From positions 175,380,868 through 175,444,867 of the forward strand of contig OY294069.1 of the NCBI GenBank assembly GCA_958510875.1: a DNA stretch of 64,000 nucleotides, written 5' to 3'. The position numbers and the translations under genes were made by a program. This document shows positions 52,601 to 62,847 of this stretch, one piece after another (within the stretch, counting starts at the first letter, position 1; every line of letters begins with the position of its first letter). The stretch is from Endomychus coccineus. Taxonomy: Eukaryota > Arthropoda > Insecta > Coleoptera > Endomychidae. The notes below the pieces were generated by a model. The model saw only the letters and a program-made list of their open reading frames with translations, was not told the DNA's origin and did not search any database.

Positions 52601-55600
52601 CAACATGATCTTGCTGCGGCCTCTTATGTCATTCATTTATACCTCATAGTAACTTTGATGTTTTAAATGTCATAGTCCAAGAAATAAAGTACAAAATCGA
52701 CCCAAATTAGAAAAATTTGATGTAAAAGGCCAATTTGATGTGTGAGGGCTCATTCGATTCGTTTTGACCTCTAGATCAGAATCTACCACAGCTACATAGG
52801 AGGAAATTTGTCCTATTGTTAATAAACAGTAAATAATGACCAATAAATGGCATGTATTTGACATAATAAAATAGAAATTGAAAACGCTTTTTTCCATCGA
52901 TTTTAAGCGGGTAAGATGAAAATTTTCGATTATTTAATCAATAGAAAGTGTAATTTTGGTGTTTTTAACAATTTGTTAGTTTTCTATTTGTTAATAACAA
53001 TTTGTTAAAAATATCCAAGATTAGAGTCATTTTCTGCTAATTTGAGGTCACTGAACACAAATTTGATATTACTTTTTCATTTGACTATCAATTTTATGAG
53101 TTAATTAACAATTTGTTAATTAAGAAATTGACAAAAAAATAAAAAAAATTTAAAGTAGAAATATAGAATAAAGTTATAAAATTTGTATTTAAAATAATTT
53201 TGTTACATATTTTTTCAAAAAACCTTGTCCATTTTTCCATATTCAAATCCTCATTTTTTTTTAAACAATGATTTATAACCAATTTATTGAAAATATCATC
53301 TTGAATTCATTTTTAGGTACTTTAGATTCTCCGGAAATGACAGCAATCTTAAATATTTTAATTTATCCATTTTTCTTGTTAATATTTTAAACAAAAACTT
53401 GTTAATTGATAAAATTGATAGTCAAATAAAAAAATAATATCAAATTTGTGTTCAGCGACCTCAAATTACCCAAAAATGACTCTAATCTTGGATATTTTCA
53501 AAATTTTTATTTTTTTGTCAATTTGTTAATCAACAAATTGTTAATTAACTAACAAAATTGATAGTCAAATGAAAAAGTAATATCAAATTTGTGTTCAGCG
53601 ACCTCAAATTAGCTGAAAATGACTCTAATCTTGGATATTTTTAACAAATTGGTTATTAACAAATAGATAACTAACAAATTGTTAAAAACACCAAAATTAC
53701 ACTTTTTATTGATTAAATAATCGAAAATTTCCATCTTACCCGCTTAAAAACGATCGAAAAGCGTTTTCATTTTTTTTTATTATGTCAAATACATGCCATT
53801 TATTGGCCATTATTTATTGTTTATTAACAATAGGACAAATTTCCCCCATGTAGCTGTGGCAGATTCTGATCTAAAGGTCAAAACGAATCGAATGAGCCCT
53901 CACACATCAAAATCGGCCTTTTACATCAAATTTTTCTTTTCAAAACCTTTATTTCCTGGACTATCAGTTAGATAAATCAGATTCAATATTCTAGCATAAA
54001 TAAACTAACTATTTTGAATGATATTAAATAGGTACTTTGTTAAAATCCAATGATAATGTGGAATTTTGTTGGTAACTTCTACACCGGGTGTCCCAGTATA
54101 CCTGTTCCAATGGATTATCTCAGCCATTTCGAAAGATAAAAATTTGAAAATTTCATGATCTCCAATTCGTTCAAGGAACCTTCAACTGAGAAAAACAAAA
54201 ATTGAAAGTCACTTCCGGTTTGACCGGAAGTGATTCAAACTTTTTTATTTCAAATAGCACTCTGCATATTTTTGCAATTTCTGATTTCTACTCAAAATTA
54301 TCTTTAAAACGATGTATTTTACATTTGATTTGATGGAGAAAAGACAATTGTAATTTCAAATTGAAAGAATTGCAGTAGGCTACGATATTTTGTGTAATCT
54401 TGATTTTGACTTCAATAATAATTGATAATTCATGAACAATTTTGCATTCGAGATGATGAAGAGAACGTCAAATTTCAAATTATTTGAATTGTAGTAGAAC
54501 TGGAAGAATTAATAATTCTTAAATGAAAACCTTAGTGTGCCATGGAAACATTTGAATACATTTGTTTGTAACTTTGACAGTTAATAATTGTCAATAGTTG
54601 TGGGCGTTACAGAGAAACTAACATTCAAGTATAAATAACCGTGAAAATGATGATAACTTCACTAATCAAGAGAAATTGGATATGATAATGATTTATGGAA
54701 AATGCGAAAATAATCGCCGGGATGCCCTACGTGCATACAGAGAGAAATACCCTGATAGACGAATGCCAAGCGCTATGTATTTCACACGCTTGGCTTCGAA
54801 TTTGGGAACAAGTGGGTCATTCCATAGAAAGCATACTGTCTTTAAAAGAAAAAATTCCAGAATGGAAAACTGTTTTTTTTTATGATATTAATGTAGGATT
54901 CTCAAAAATAGTATATTAGTCAAGATTGTTAATTAAAAATAAATGCATCTGTCAGCAATATTATCTAAAATAAATGTAGATACTTGCAAAATCAAAACTA
55001 TCAATGTTAATGATGTTTATGCTATGAAGTAATGATATTTCATTAAACTGTTAATTAAGATCACTCCAATTAAAGTAGTAAACCTATATTCATTTTATTT
55101 ATTAATAATTAATAGCACAATGCTAACAATTTACAAATTTGAGTGAGGTATCAATATCATATTTTTATTTATCCAAAACTAGGTTCCTTGGGTATTTATT
55201 ACTGAAAAAATATGTGCAATGTGAATACTGATTCATTTCTATTTGAACAATTAGTATGAATCATAGCATGTATCAGCAATTCAATTACAATAAAAAAAGG
55301 ATAATTTGTTTAAAGTTGAAGTTTAATGAAACCGTGTTTTTGTCCCTTCATTTACATATGGTGTCGTAAATCATGTTTATTAAAGTTGTTATCTTGTTTT
55401 GTTTTCCAAATGTTAATAATGTCATACAATTTATCATTTTATGGACACAGCTGCCGAGAAACAATTCAAACCAAAGCTAATGAATCATACTTATTATTAT
55501 TCATGAAGATCTAAGTAGTAGATGACACTTTAAACAAATTCCAAAAACCAGATTGTGGTCTTCAATTTAAAATGATAGTATTGCTAATTATGTTTATTCA

Positions 55601-55980
55601 GTTTTGAACAAGTAATATATATTACTGTTGTTAAACAATCTGCAAATTGATAACAATTTCTAAAAATAAATCTGCTGGCATAGTACCTATTGCTGATTTT
55701 GCAATACGCGAATTTCTCTGATGTCTACAATTGTACAAATGTTATAGTTAACTATAACATTACGATTAGTTTGCAAATTGATAATACGTTATTTATTTAT
55801 CAAATCAAAGTAATTTCACAAAATATTTAAACAACATTGTATAAAGGTAATGCTAAATAAGCATACTTAAATAATGAATATAATCTTAGAAAATGTTGTA
55901 AAGAATAGTATACTCACAGCAAACAATAAGTTGAAACAAAATAACAAATATTTAACACACGCCATTCCTCCGGACACCAT
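48400..55980 (-). CDS. CD63-like tetraspanin
   Basis: Five coding exons on the minus strand, 55980-55918, 52466-52278, 52221-52051, 51991-51773 and 48465-48400, join in phase 0 to 235 aa. All junctions are GT..AG. It starts MVSGGMACVKYLLFCFN (TM1), then ISGIAILSVGAMIH, TM2 with VLIVVGVIIFVVAFFGC, TM3 FSVLLLVIFILEVTAG, and a large extracellular loop with ECCGVEGPGDW (the CCG signature), TCCPN and further cysteines. TM4 (VGIGISIFQ plus LIGVVFACCLA) ends the membrane part, and the tail RSIRKEYESV has a YxxV sorting motif like the one that sends CD63 to lysosomes and late endosomes. It organises membrane microdomains. Introns 1 and 4 carry large foldbacks. Confidence 0.93.
48619..49409. mobile_element. 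Foldback element, ~0.8 kb, in tetraspanin intron 4
   Basis: Left arm from 48619 (AAAGTTAAATATCGTATGA) and right arm ending 49409 are inverted copies. They share ATGATGATCATC, CATTTCTTATGTTTT and AAACGATTTCCATGTCTTA blocks. They meet near 48955. No frame of its own. Confidence 0.8.
49578..49632. repeat. (TA)n microsatellite
   Basis: About 27 uninterrupted TA units within tetraspanin intron 4. An open frame of alternating Tyr-Ile crossing it is an artefact. Confidence 0.97.
50705..51707. mobile_element. TIR transposon, ~1.0 kb, TTA target duplication (copy 2)
   Basis: Inverted ends of about 75 bases start TACCGGGATATCAAAAAT on the left and TACGGGGATATC on the right, and TTA flanks both (50702-50704, 51708-51710). 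It is alignable with 6945-7733 along most of its length, but carries an extra block of about 200 bases with GGCGCCGGCCGCACGGGG, richer in GC than its host. No transposase. It inserts ~65 bases from tetraspanin exon 4. Confidence 0.78.
52670..53967. mobile_element. Foldback element, ~1.3 kb, in tetraspanin intron 1
   Basis: Arms ~52670-53150 and ~53490-53967 are inverted copies. They share TTTGATGTAAAAGGCC, GAGGGCTCATTCGATTCG, and CATGTATTTGACATAAT. The middle is AT-rich with repeated AACAATTTGTTA palindromes. No coding sequence. Confidence 0.8.
54080..54900 (+). pseudogene. Truncated Tc1/mariner-type element with transposase N-terminus
   Basis: An end-like ACCGGGTGTCCCAGTATACC comes at ~54083. 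A frame then reads NQEKLDMIMIYGKC, DALRAYREKYPDRRMPSAMY and FTRLASNLGTSGSFHRK (54645-54830), the N-terminal helix-turn-helix found on insect Tc1/mariner-like transposases. The catalytic half is missing. Part of tetraspanin intron 1, in opposite orientation. Confidence 0.7.
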
Positions 55981-57426
55981 CTTCGAAACAAATAGGGGAG
56001 TATAGCCTAAAAGCTCAAATGTAGATTATCGAAGTTACAAAACATGAACGACAAAGAAATACTCACTAAGTTGTTAATGGGCAGTACACCTTACAATTTA
56101 AATAATCGGAATCTCAATTTGTTATTTTAGATGGCCGTGCAATTGACACCTCTAGCTCGCTTTTGCGACTACCCAAATAAACACAAACTGACAACACACA
56201 AATTCAACCGAAAATTGTTATGAAATGACACTTCGATTTCGATACGGTTACGATACCAACTTCAAGGAAAAATAAGTGAACTAGTGAATTGAGTCAAAGA
56301 GATGGCGTTACTATAGATATTTGGAGACTAGTGTCCTCGTTTGAGCAGTAGCTGAACTATCCATCATTAAGTATCAAAATTAAGCTCTTTTTGAATAATA
56401 CTCCACTCTTCTTTTAATGTTTTCTTTACGATCCAATTTACTATACCTCTTCCTCTTTGATTTTCGAAGGGCATAAATCTAACCAACGAAATATTACTTC
56501 CGGTTAATGAAGCCGGTACCTACTGCGAATAGGAAGATCTCTTTTAAAAATTAGTACGTAATGTCAACACTCATTAATCAAGAAAAATTGTGTCTAAATT
56601 CGAATGTTTTCTTACTAGCACAATCGTAGGTATCTGTAACCATATGGATCATTGAACTAATTATAAGTATAATTCTGTGGTCTGTTACGATTATGAAGAT
56701 TTTCTTACAAACTCATGAAAAATATAAAATAGATCTGTGATCTGTTGCAATATTATATTTATTCGTTCATTATTCAATACATATATATCTTTATACTACA
56801 ATTTAATATTTAGGAATACTCAAAGATATTCATTGATGTATAGACAAATGATAACTCAATATTGTACCAAATGTATAGTGATGTCATAATAGTCAGAGGC
56901 TGAGTTGAGCACTATATTTCTCTGATTGTCTGATTATAATAAAGCGCTAGAAACGTAGAAACTCATATCTAGTTCCTTAATTATAATAGTGACATCTTCA
57001 CTTCTTCAGTTAGAGAATCATATTGTAGTAATATCTGCTCCACTGCTCCAGTCTTCCACCTTGAATCAAAGGGTGAAGAAGTGTAAAGTACGCTTTATGC
57101 TCTGTTTCCACAATCAAAGATTATATTCTTTAAACATAATATAGGGTATATTATGAAAACTACAACATAGACTTTTTATAGCATGCGCAAATAGCTACCT
57201 CACTTTCACTTATAATTATTTGGTTATTTCCCTATTATTATAGGTAACACGCAACACTGGTTAATACTTAATGCGGTCTATCCCTACCACCTACCATTCA
57301 CTATCTTGCACCTTTCACGTCAGGTTAGGTTAGGGGGGCGGACGCGGAAGAAAAGGTCCAACTGGTTAGTGACTGGTGCTATCAATTAAAGTTTTTTCTT
57401 CAATTTTGGCATAACATGAGTTAACG
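55981..57426. promoter_or_regulatory. Divergent upstream region of tetraspanin and ABCD3
   Basis: Tetraspanin reads leftward from 55980 and ABCD3 rightward from 57427. The stretch just before the ABCD3 ATG (57300-57426, including GGTTAGGTTAGGGG) is richer in G. No coding frames or clear core promoter motifs were recognised. Confidence 0.4.
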
Positions 57427-57902
57427 ATGGCCCCTAATTTGAGTAAATATGCAAACAAAAATTATGCTTTAGCTGCTGCAGGTTTAAGTACTTTATTATG
57501 GATAATAGCGTCAAGAAGAAAAGCGAATGCAGTGAAGCTGATACAAAGGTAAACTGAACTCTTCTGTTATGAATTATGTAATATATTAAAATAAGAATTT
57601 AGAATCAGTTTTACCTATTTTTTCGTTTAATGAATTTTCTAGTTCTATCGTTGTTTCAGTAAGAAGAAATCAGTCAAGGGTGATGAAGAAGAAGTGAAGT
57701 ATTTGATAGCCGAAAAGAAAAGCACCACAGTGAAAGCACATGTAGATAGGAAATTCTTTTCCCAGTTACTGGAACTAATAAAAATAGTTGTGCCGGGATG
57801 GAGATCTCGTGAATCAGGTTTACTCTTTTTAGTTGCCAGCAGTCTAGTTGCCAGATCAGTATGTGATTTATGGATGATAAGCCATACTGCTAAAATTGAA
57901 AG
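57427..57902 (+). CDS. ABCD3: ATP-binding cassette sub-family D member 3 (PMP70), first two coding exons
   Basis: Exons 57427-57548 and 57660-57902 join in frame and end in phase 2 at a GTACTT donor, giving the first 121 residues. The start MAPNLSKYANKNYALAAAGL and a first hydrophobic segment STLLWIIASRRK match the peroxisome-targeting N-terminus of PMP70. VDRKFFSQLLELIKIVVPGW, then VARSVCDLWMISHTAKIE, aligns with the first transmembrane domain region of ABCD3 (VFFSRLIQILKIMVP, VSRTYCDVWM in human). ABCD3 is a half-transporter that, as a dimer, brings branched-chain and dicarboxylic acyl-CoAs and bile-acid intermediates into peroxisomes. The remaining exons, with the NBD, must lie beyond 64000. 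The known part of intron 2 is over 6 kb and full of mobile DNA. Confidence 0.92.
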
Positions 57903-58509
57903 GTACTTTTCTTGTTAAATTTATTTATAGCTTTATTTTTCTGTTGAAAACACACTATTTCATATAACTGCAGATATAAATAGGTGATTATATACTTAAT
58001 ATAAAAAAAAGAAACAAAAGTAAGTAATTTTAATGGACAACCAGTAATTATTTAAATATAAATTATTTTGTTTTAATTCAGTACTGCATATTCATCATGT
58101 CTTACAAATAAAAGTTTTTTTCATAACGTAACAATGGGGATCGATAATGTATACTTAGTAGTGACCTTTAACCTGGTATCAGTTTTTTAATTTATGTGAA
58201 TATAAACTAACGATTGAAATGTATCATTTTCAATAGGAATCATTTTTTCTTTCAATTGCTATACAGTCTCTCAAATTAGCAATAGCATATCTATTTTTAT
58301 TTCATTACAATAATTGAATTGTTCATTGTGATGAAAAACTTGATTGTAATGTGTTCTTTGGTGTAGGCATATAATGATAGGTTTTATCGGTTACACTCTG
58401 ATGACTTGTTTGTTCCTTTAATCAAGCTCAATTATATTTTCTTACATTTAATACATTGACATTTTGAACATTTTATTATTTGGAGGATTATTTTTGCTCA
58501 TGAATACTA
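57903..58509 (+). other. ABCD3 intron 2, no feature
   Basis: AT-rich, without open frames or evident repeats. Confidence 0.4.
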
Positions 58510-58517
58510 GATAGAAT

Positions 58518-59578
58518 CAGTGGCGGCTCGTGAACATTTTAAGAGAGGGGCTGGACATAAAACGTTTTTGTAAAAATATACTCTATTCAGCCAATTAATT
58601 TAACCTTTGCGCAGCGACCGTACCAGCTACTTCAGTGACAAAATTAATTATTGCCCAGCAACGGAGAGGTATAGAGTTTCTCTTGGCTATAAATTTTTTG
58701 TTCGTTTTTTGTTTTTCATTTTTTTTGGAATTTTTCATATACCGTTTTTTTATTAATTTTATTAACTTTTTTATATATTAACGGAATTCTACGGTCTTTA
58801 GTTTGCGAAAAAAGTTGTTTATAATGTAGTTTCTTGTCTACCAAATTATACGTTTTCCTCCTTTTAGCGGGAGAAGCCTCATCAGTTGAAAAATTTTTAA
58901 ATAAAATGTTAAAATGAAATTCTGTATTGTGGAAACTTGAAATTTTATCAATGAGATGTTTCAAACGATCTCTTGAATAAATTATATCAATGAATTTATG
59001 TTGTAAAATTTGAAAAATAAGATCAGTTTGTTCAAATATTAATTTAAAAGTATCAAGAAAGAACAAAACTTCTTCATTCTTTAAATAAGATTTTAAACCA
59101 ACAGCAGCATTTAATGAAACCTGATCTGTTGAAAAGTCGTCACTGTTTAATATAAAATCAAATGTTACAATTAATTTGTCTTTATTTTTATGAACCGTAA
59201 ACACTGGACGTGATGTAAAATTCCATCGAGTTGGAGCATTACAGGGAATTCTGTTTCCTACTTCCCGTACTGATCTAAGAGGCAGGCGGCAGGCTAGCCT
59301 GCTGAAAGCGTTGCCATTTCAGACATTTCTTACGGTATTTAGCAATTGGGATTGGTCGATAAAACGGCAACTGTGTTGAGCAGCACGTGTTTACTGTTTA
59401 GAGTTTGCAGAGTCTAGCCTCAGGGCACTGTTGTCAGATTTAAACTACTGAGAACGGGGAATTAATTGTAAAATTAAAAAAAGTATTAGAGAAACAGGAA
59501 ATAAAATGAAGAATGATCAACAAGATAAATTGGTGAGGAGGCTGAGCCTCCTTAGCCTCCTTCGAGGAGCCGCCACTG
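58518..59578. mobile_element. hAT transposon copy, 1,061 bp, 8-bp TSD
   Basis: Ends CAGTGGCGGCTCGTG and (inverted) CAGTGGCGGCTCCTCG are classical hAT termini. A perfect 8-bp duplication GATAGAAT sits at 58510-58517 and 59579-59586. It keeps only a central part of the transposase, so it is an internally deleted copy. Located in ABCD3 intron 2. Confidence 0.92.
58716..59281 (-). pseudogene. hAT transposase central fragment (ZMYM1/DUF4371-like)
   Basis: The open frame (minus) can be read back from an ATG-less start near 59281: RSVREVGNRIPCNAPTRWNF, then LNAAVGLKSYLKNEEVLFF, TFKLIFEQTDLIFQILQ and FIDIIYSRDRLKHLID. This matches the middle of hAT-type transposase-like proteins with DUF4371 and a C-terminal dimerisation domain. 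The catalytic Asp-rich start and the C-terminus are missing. CDS-like length is kept by a recent deletion. Confidence 0.72.
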
Positions 59579-59743
59579 GATAGAATAGGTTAGGAAACTA
59601 CCTACCTATTAGTCCAGGCAATAAGCTGGGAAAAAAGCTATAATAAAAAAATATATATAGTAAGCTTGAATTTCAAATTTTTTTTTGCATTTTGTTCCTA
59701 ATACCCCAATCATGACCGAGATCATGACTATCAAGACCGCGGG

Positions 59744-60317
59744 GGTCGACCATTCTACCCCCCAAAACGGGGTTTCAACCCCTCAGAGGAGCATTCTTAT
59801 AAAAACAATCCTTGAGTTTAGAAAATTAACGAATTAAGAGCCGAAAATGACCCCTAGTATGTTGCAAAAATGACTTCTATTAGGTTTTTTGGGTCGCTGA
59901 TCACGATTCCGCAATAAGTAAATGACTAGAGGTCATTTTTGCAACAAAATTATACTTTATTATTCATAACCGTCTCAGTAAAATCTCGAATTTCCCGAAT
60001 TTTCCATCTGGTGATAGTTTTTTGGGAAAAATAGCAGCGGAATCGTGATCAGCGACCCAAAAAACCTAATAGAAGTCATTTTTGCAACAAAATTATAAAT
60101 TCTATATTATATATAAATTTTCCAAATTTCCTATCTGGAGGGAGTTTTCCGAGAAAACTAACTGCGGAATCGTGATCAGCGACCCAAAAGACATACTAGA
60201 CGTCAATTTCGGCTCTTAATTCATTAATTTTCTAAATTTTTGGATTGTTTTTATAAGAATGCTCCTCTGAGGGGTTGAAACCCCCCGTTTGGGGGGGGGG
60301 GGGGAGAAGATCGACCA
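59744..60317. mobile_element. Foldback element, ~0.57 kb, with polyG
   Basis: Arms starting GGGTCGACCATTCTACCCC and ending with the inverse, including GAGGAGCATTCTTATAA, and an internal repeat of GCGGAATCGTGATCAGCGAC in both directions (three times). A run of 14 G (60291-60304) in the right arm replaces a mixed C/A run on the left. Confidence 0.75.
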
Positions 60318-60379
60318 TCATCTTAAAACGTATCAATGTCTAAAACGCGATACGCGATGTTTTAAAACTTAATGTATCA

Positions 60380-60445
60380 TTTAGTCTTCGTCTTCCGATG
60401 ATGGTCGTGTGACCGGAACGTACGTACAAATTTAGAGACCCGATG
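60380..60445 (+). repeat. Degenerate hammerhead-bearing Penelope fragment
   Basis: CGTCTT, then CCGATGA, T, GGTC-GTGT-GACC, GGAA, CGTACGTAC. Same layout as 10692-10735 but CTGATGA is CCGATGA and GAAA is GGAA. Predicted inactive. Confidence 0.62.
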
Positions 60446-60469
60446 CTTTGTGATGTCAAAATCAAATCA

Positions 60470-60748
60470 AAAATGGGAAACTTTGGAATTTCAGTAAGCT
60501 TGGTTACGAAAAGAGAATGGTACATAGAACTTTGGAAACAACGTATGAGCTCGAAAGAACTGGTCTTTTTGTACTTTTCTTAAAGACACTTCCATATAAT
60601 ACCCGTAGAAACAGTAAAGGCGTTGGCTCCGCGGCCACGATATCATCCCCCAAGTTTTAAGACTTGATGCTTATTTCAAATGAGTAGAAAAGGGTAAAGG
60701 CGTGGAACGACCTCAAATTATACTCTGTGTCATGTGGAAGTTTATTTA
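60470..60748 (+). repeat. 3' end of a non-LTR retroelement (copy A)
   Basis: The noncoding 3' end, with GAAAAGAGAATGGTACATAG then GTTTTAAGACTTGATGC and TGTGGAAGTTTATTTA, recurs at 61480-61697 and 63610-63836. Copy B starts two bases after this one ends. Confidence 0.7.
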
Positions 60749-60750
60749 TT

Positions 60751-61697
60751 CGGATAGAGGAGATTGGAGTAACGAAACTCTCAGCCTACTGCCAGCAGAC
60801 GGGCTCGTATGGTTCACTGGTGGGTCCAAGGTAGGTCAGGCTTCTGGGGTGGGAGTGTACCTAAAAGGACCAAGGGTCACAATCTCATTGACTCTAGGCG
60901 CTTACTACGTGGTTTTTCAGGCGGAGGTCTTCGCAATATTGACTTGTGCCATGCAAAACCTGCGAAGAAACACAGACAGCCGGTCGGCTCTGGAAGCTCT
61001 CAAATCACCCAGTCACATCAAGGCTTGTCAAAGAATGCAGGGATACGCTGGCTGAGCTAGCCAGGAGAAATAAAGCTTAGGCCAAGCTCTTCATCAAAGA
61101 GCTCTCAAAGAAACTCCTTTCTCTGAACAGAAGGGACATCAGAGAGATGACTGGAATCCTAACCGGTCACTGTCGTTTTAACAAACGCCTTCACACTATG
61201 GGTATCACAGATGTCCTAATATGTAGGGAATGCAGAGAGGCGGAAGAAACTGCCTCTCACATCCTGGTGGAATGCCCAGCATTAGCATCCCTCGGGCACC
61301 GACACTTCGGAGAATCAAAACTGCTCCCAGAAGAACTTATGGGTTTCTGGCGGGCCACAAACCTGCTAGAATAGAATAAGCTTCTGGACATGGGGCGCAC
61401 AATGGGCCCAACAAAGTGGCCTAAGTGCATTTGGTGGCTAAGCTCCCTCCCCTCAAACGATGAACGAATGAAGCTTGGTCTCGAAAAGAGAATGATACAT
61501 AGAACTTTGGAAACAACGTATGAGCTCAAAAGAACTGAGCTATTTGTACTTTTCCTAAAGTATAAACAGTAAAGGCGTTGACTCCGGTGCCACGATATCT
61601 TCCCCCAAGTTTTAAGACTTGATGCTTATTTCAAATGAGTAGAAACGGGTACAGACGTGGAACTACCTCAAATTATACTCTGTGTCATGTGGAAATT
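60751..61697 (+). pseudogene. Non-LTR retroelement unit (copy B), RNase H to 3' end
   Basis: Starts GATAGAGGAGATTGGAGTAA with coding for an RNase H domain: GLVWFTGGSKVGQASGVGV and FQAEVFAILTCAMQNL (the first acidic site Asp of 'FTDGS' is here Gly), then DSRSALEAL. A frame change leads to a C-terminal MTGILTGHCRFNKRLHTMG, then CRECREAEETASHILVEC, a CCHC zinc-knuckle common in jockey/R1/I-type ORF2. Central RNase H active-site histidine region is missing. The stop at 61372-61374 is followed by the shared 3' UTR. Confidence 0.78.
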
Positions 61698-61774
61698 TAT
61701 TTAGGGGAAATGAATAAATGACGCAAGATTGCATTATCCCAGCTATGTCTCACTTCTCCCAAAATCCTCATCCC

Positions 61775-62847
61775 GGATGCATTTAGACATTCCACTATAG
61801 CATTCGGCACCTGTCTTCAATCTGATTGTTTTATTTAAATATGCTGTCGAATTCCGTAAATGTTCAAGCGGTGCTGAAATACAGAGTTGAATGTTACACA
61901 ATTTAAGCATGTACTATGCCGAATACTTTACTAGGAAATGCATATTTTAACGTTTTTGTCAAAACTTGTTTTTTGTTTTTGAAATTGCATAAATATCAAG
62001 TTAATTTAAAATTATACTTTTTCATACAATTGTAAGTAATAAACCCTCACGTAGGTGTACAATATACATAGCTTTTATTTTTCATACTATAAAAACATGA
62101 ATGTGGCAGAAGTTATAGGCGAATACAAGAAAAACATTTTTTAATGGTTCATGCCATGACTTTTTGCATTCGGACGATTATTGGCTACATTTTCCGCTAA
62201 GTTGCGCTTCCTTTTCTTGCATGAAGTTTCACCTTTGGCAGGTCGGTCACAAGGAAGTCTCTTACAACCTCTTGTCATCTCCATTTTTCTTCTACTTAAT
62301 GATGTTGGTTGAACTTTAATATTCAAATTTGTTTTGTGCCTTAATGCTAAGGAACTTCCAGCAGTGCATAAGAATGTTTCCCAAGATGTTTTGGGTTTTA
62401 TAGATTTTAATCTCTGTAAAACTTTTCTTTCAGTAAACTGTGAAGTACCAAAATTAATATGGTGTTGTTGCATATATAAAAAAAATTGTTGTAAACCTTC
62501 ATCAGACTGGTCATCCGTGTGAACATATTCTTTCTGGAGGGTATTCATCTAAATTCAAAGCATTTGACGTGATATCCGTTGAGGCGAGGGTCAAAGTAGA
62601 TTCTTTTACGTTTTTCTTGGTACTTTCTGGTTTCACCAATGGCATATAAAAAGGCATCGCTGCATTTCAGCACCGCTTAAACATTACACTTAAGAATTCG
62701 GCACCTTAAGCAGCTAGAAACTGAATAACAATCCACTCTCGATTTAGGCACCGTCGAAACAATCCGCTATGGAATTCGGCAGCATATTTGAACCAGTGAG
62801 GTTGAAGACGGGTGCCGAATGCTTTAATGGAATGTCTAAATGCATCC
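61775..62847. mobile_element. TIR transposon, ~1.07 kb, between retroelement copies
   Basis: About 50-base inverted ends read GGATGCATTTAGACATTCCA then GCATTCGGCACC. Subterminal TTCGGCACC and CGGTGCTGAAAT/ATTTCAGCACCG motifs repeat further in (61870-61890, 62664-62690). It carries one frame, 62141-62548 (minus). I found no clear target duplication. Type unknown. Confidence 0.7.
62141..62548 (-). CDS. Unrecognised 135-aa frame inside the TIR transposon
   Basis: Acidic/polar N-terminal half (MNTLQKEYVHTDDQSDEG), then KPKTSWETFLCTAGSSLALR, and a basic C-terminal half with VQPTSLSRRK, RPAKGETSCKKRKRN and NRPNAKSHGMNH. The end resembles C-termini seen downstream of SWIM/MULE-type transposase domains in insect repeats, from memory only. 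No catalytic domain is present. It is probably the last part of a transposase whose core has been deleted. Confidence 0.4.
   Translation of the reverse strand: MNTLQKEYVHTDDQSDEGLQQFFLYMQQHHINFGTSQFTERKVLQRLKSIKPKTSWETFLCTAGSSLALRHKTNLNIKVQPTSLSRRKMEMTRGCKRLPCDRPAKGETSCKKRKRNLAENVANNRPNAKSHGMNH

Noticed and set aside
55326..55514. 62-codon frame in tetraspanin intron 1
   Set aside because: No motif and composition equal to the surrounding intron.
57694..57918. ABCD3 exon 2 reading on to a stop (SC-stop) as the true end
   Set aside because: The family continues for over 500 residues, and a donor falls exactly after the codon position expected at IE/S.
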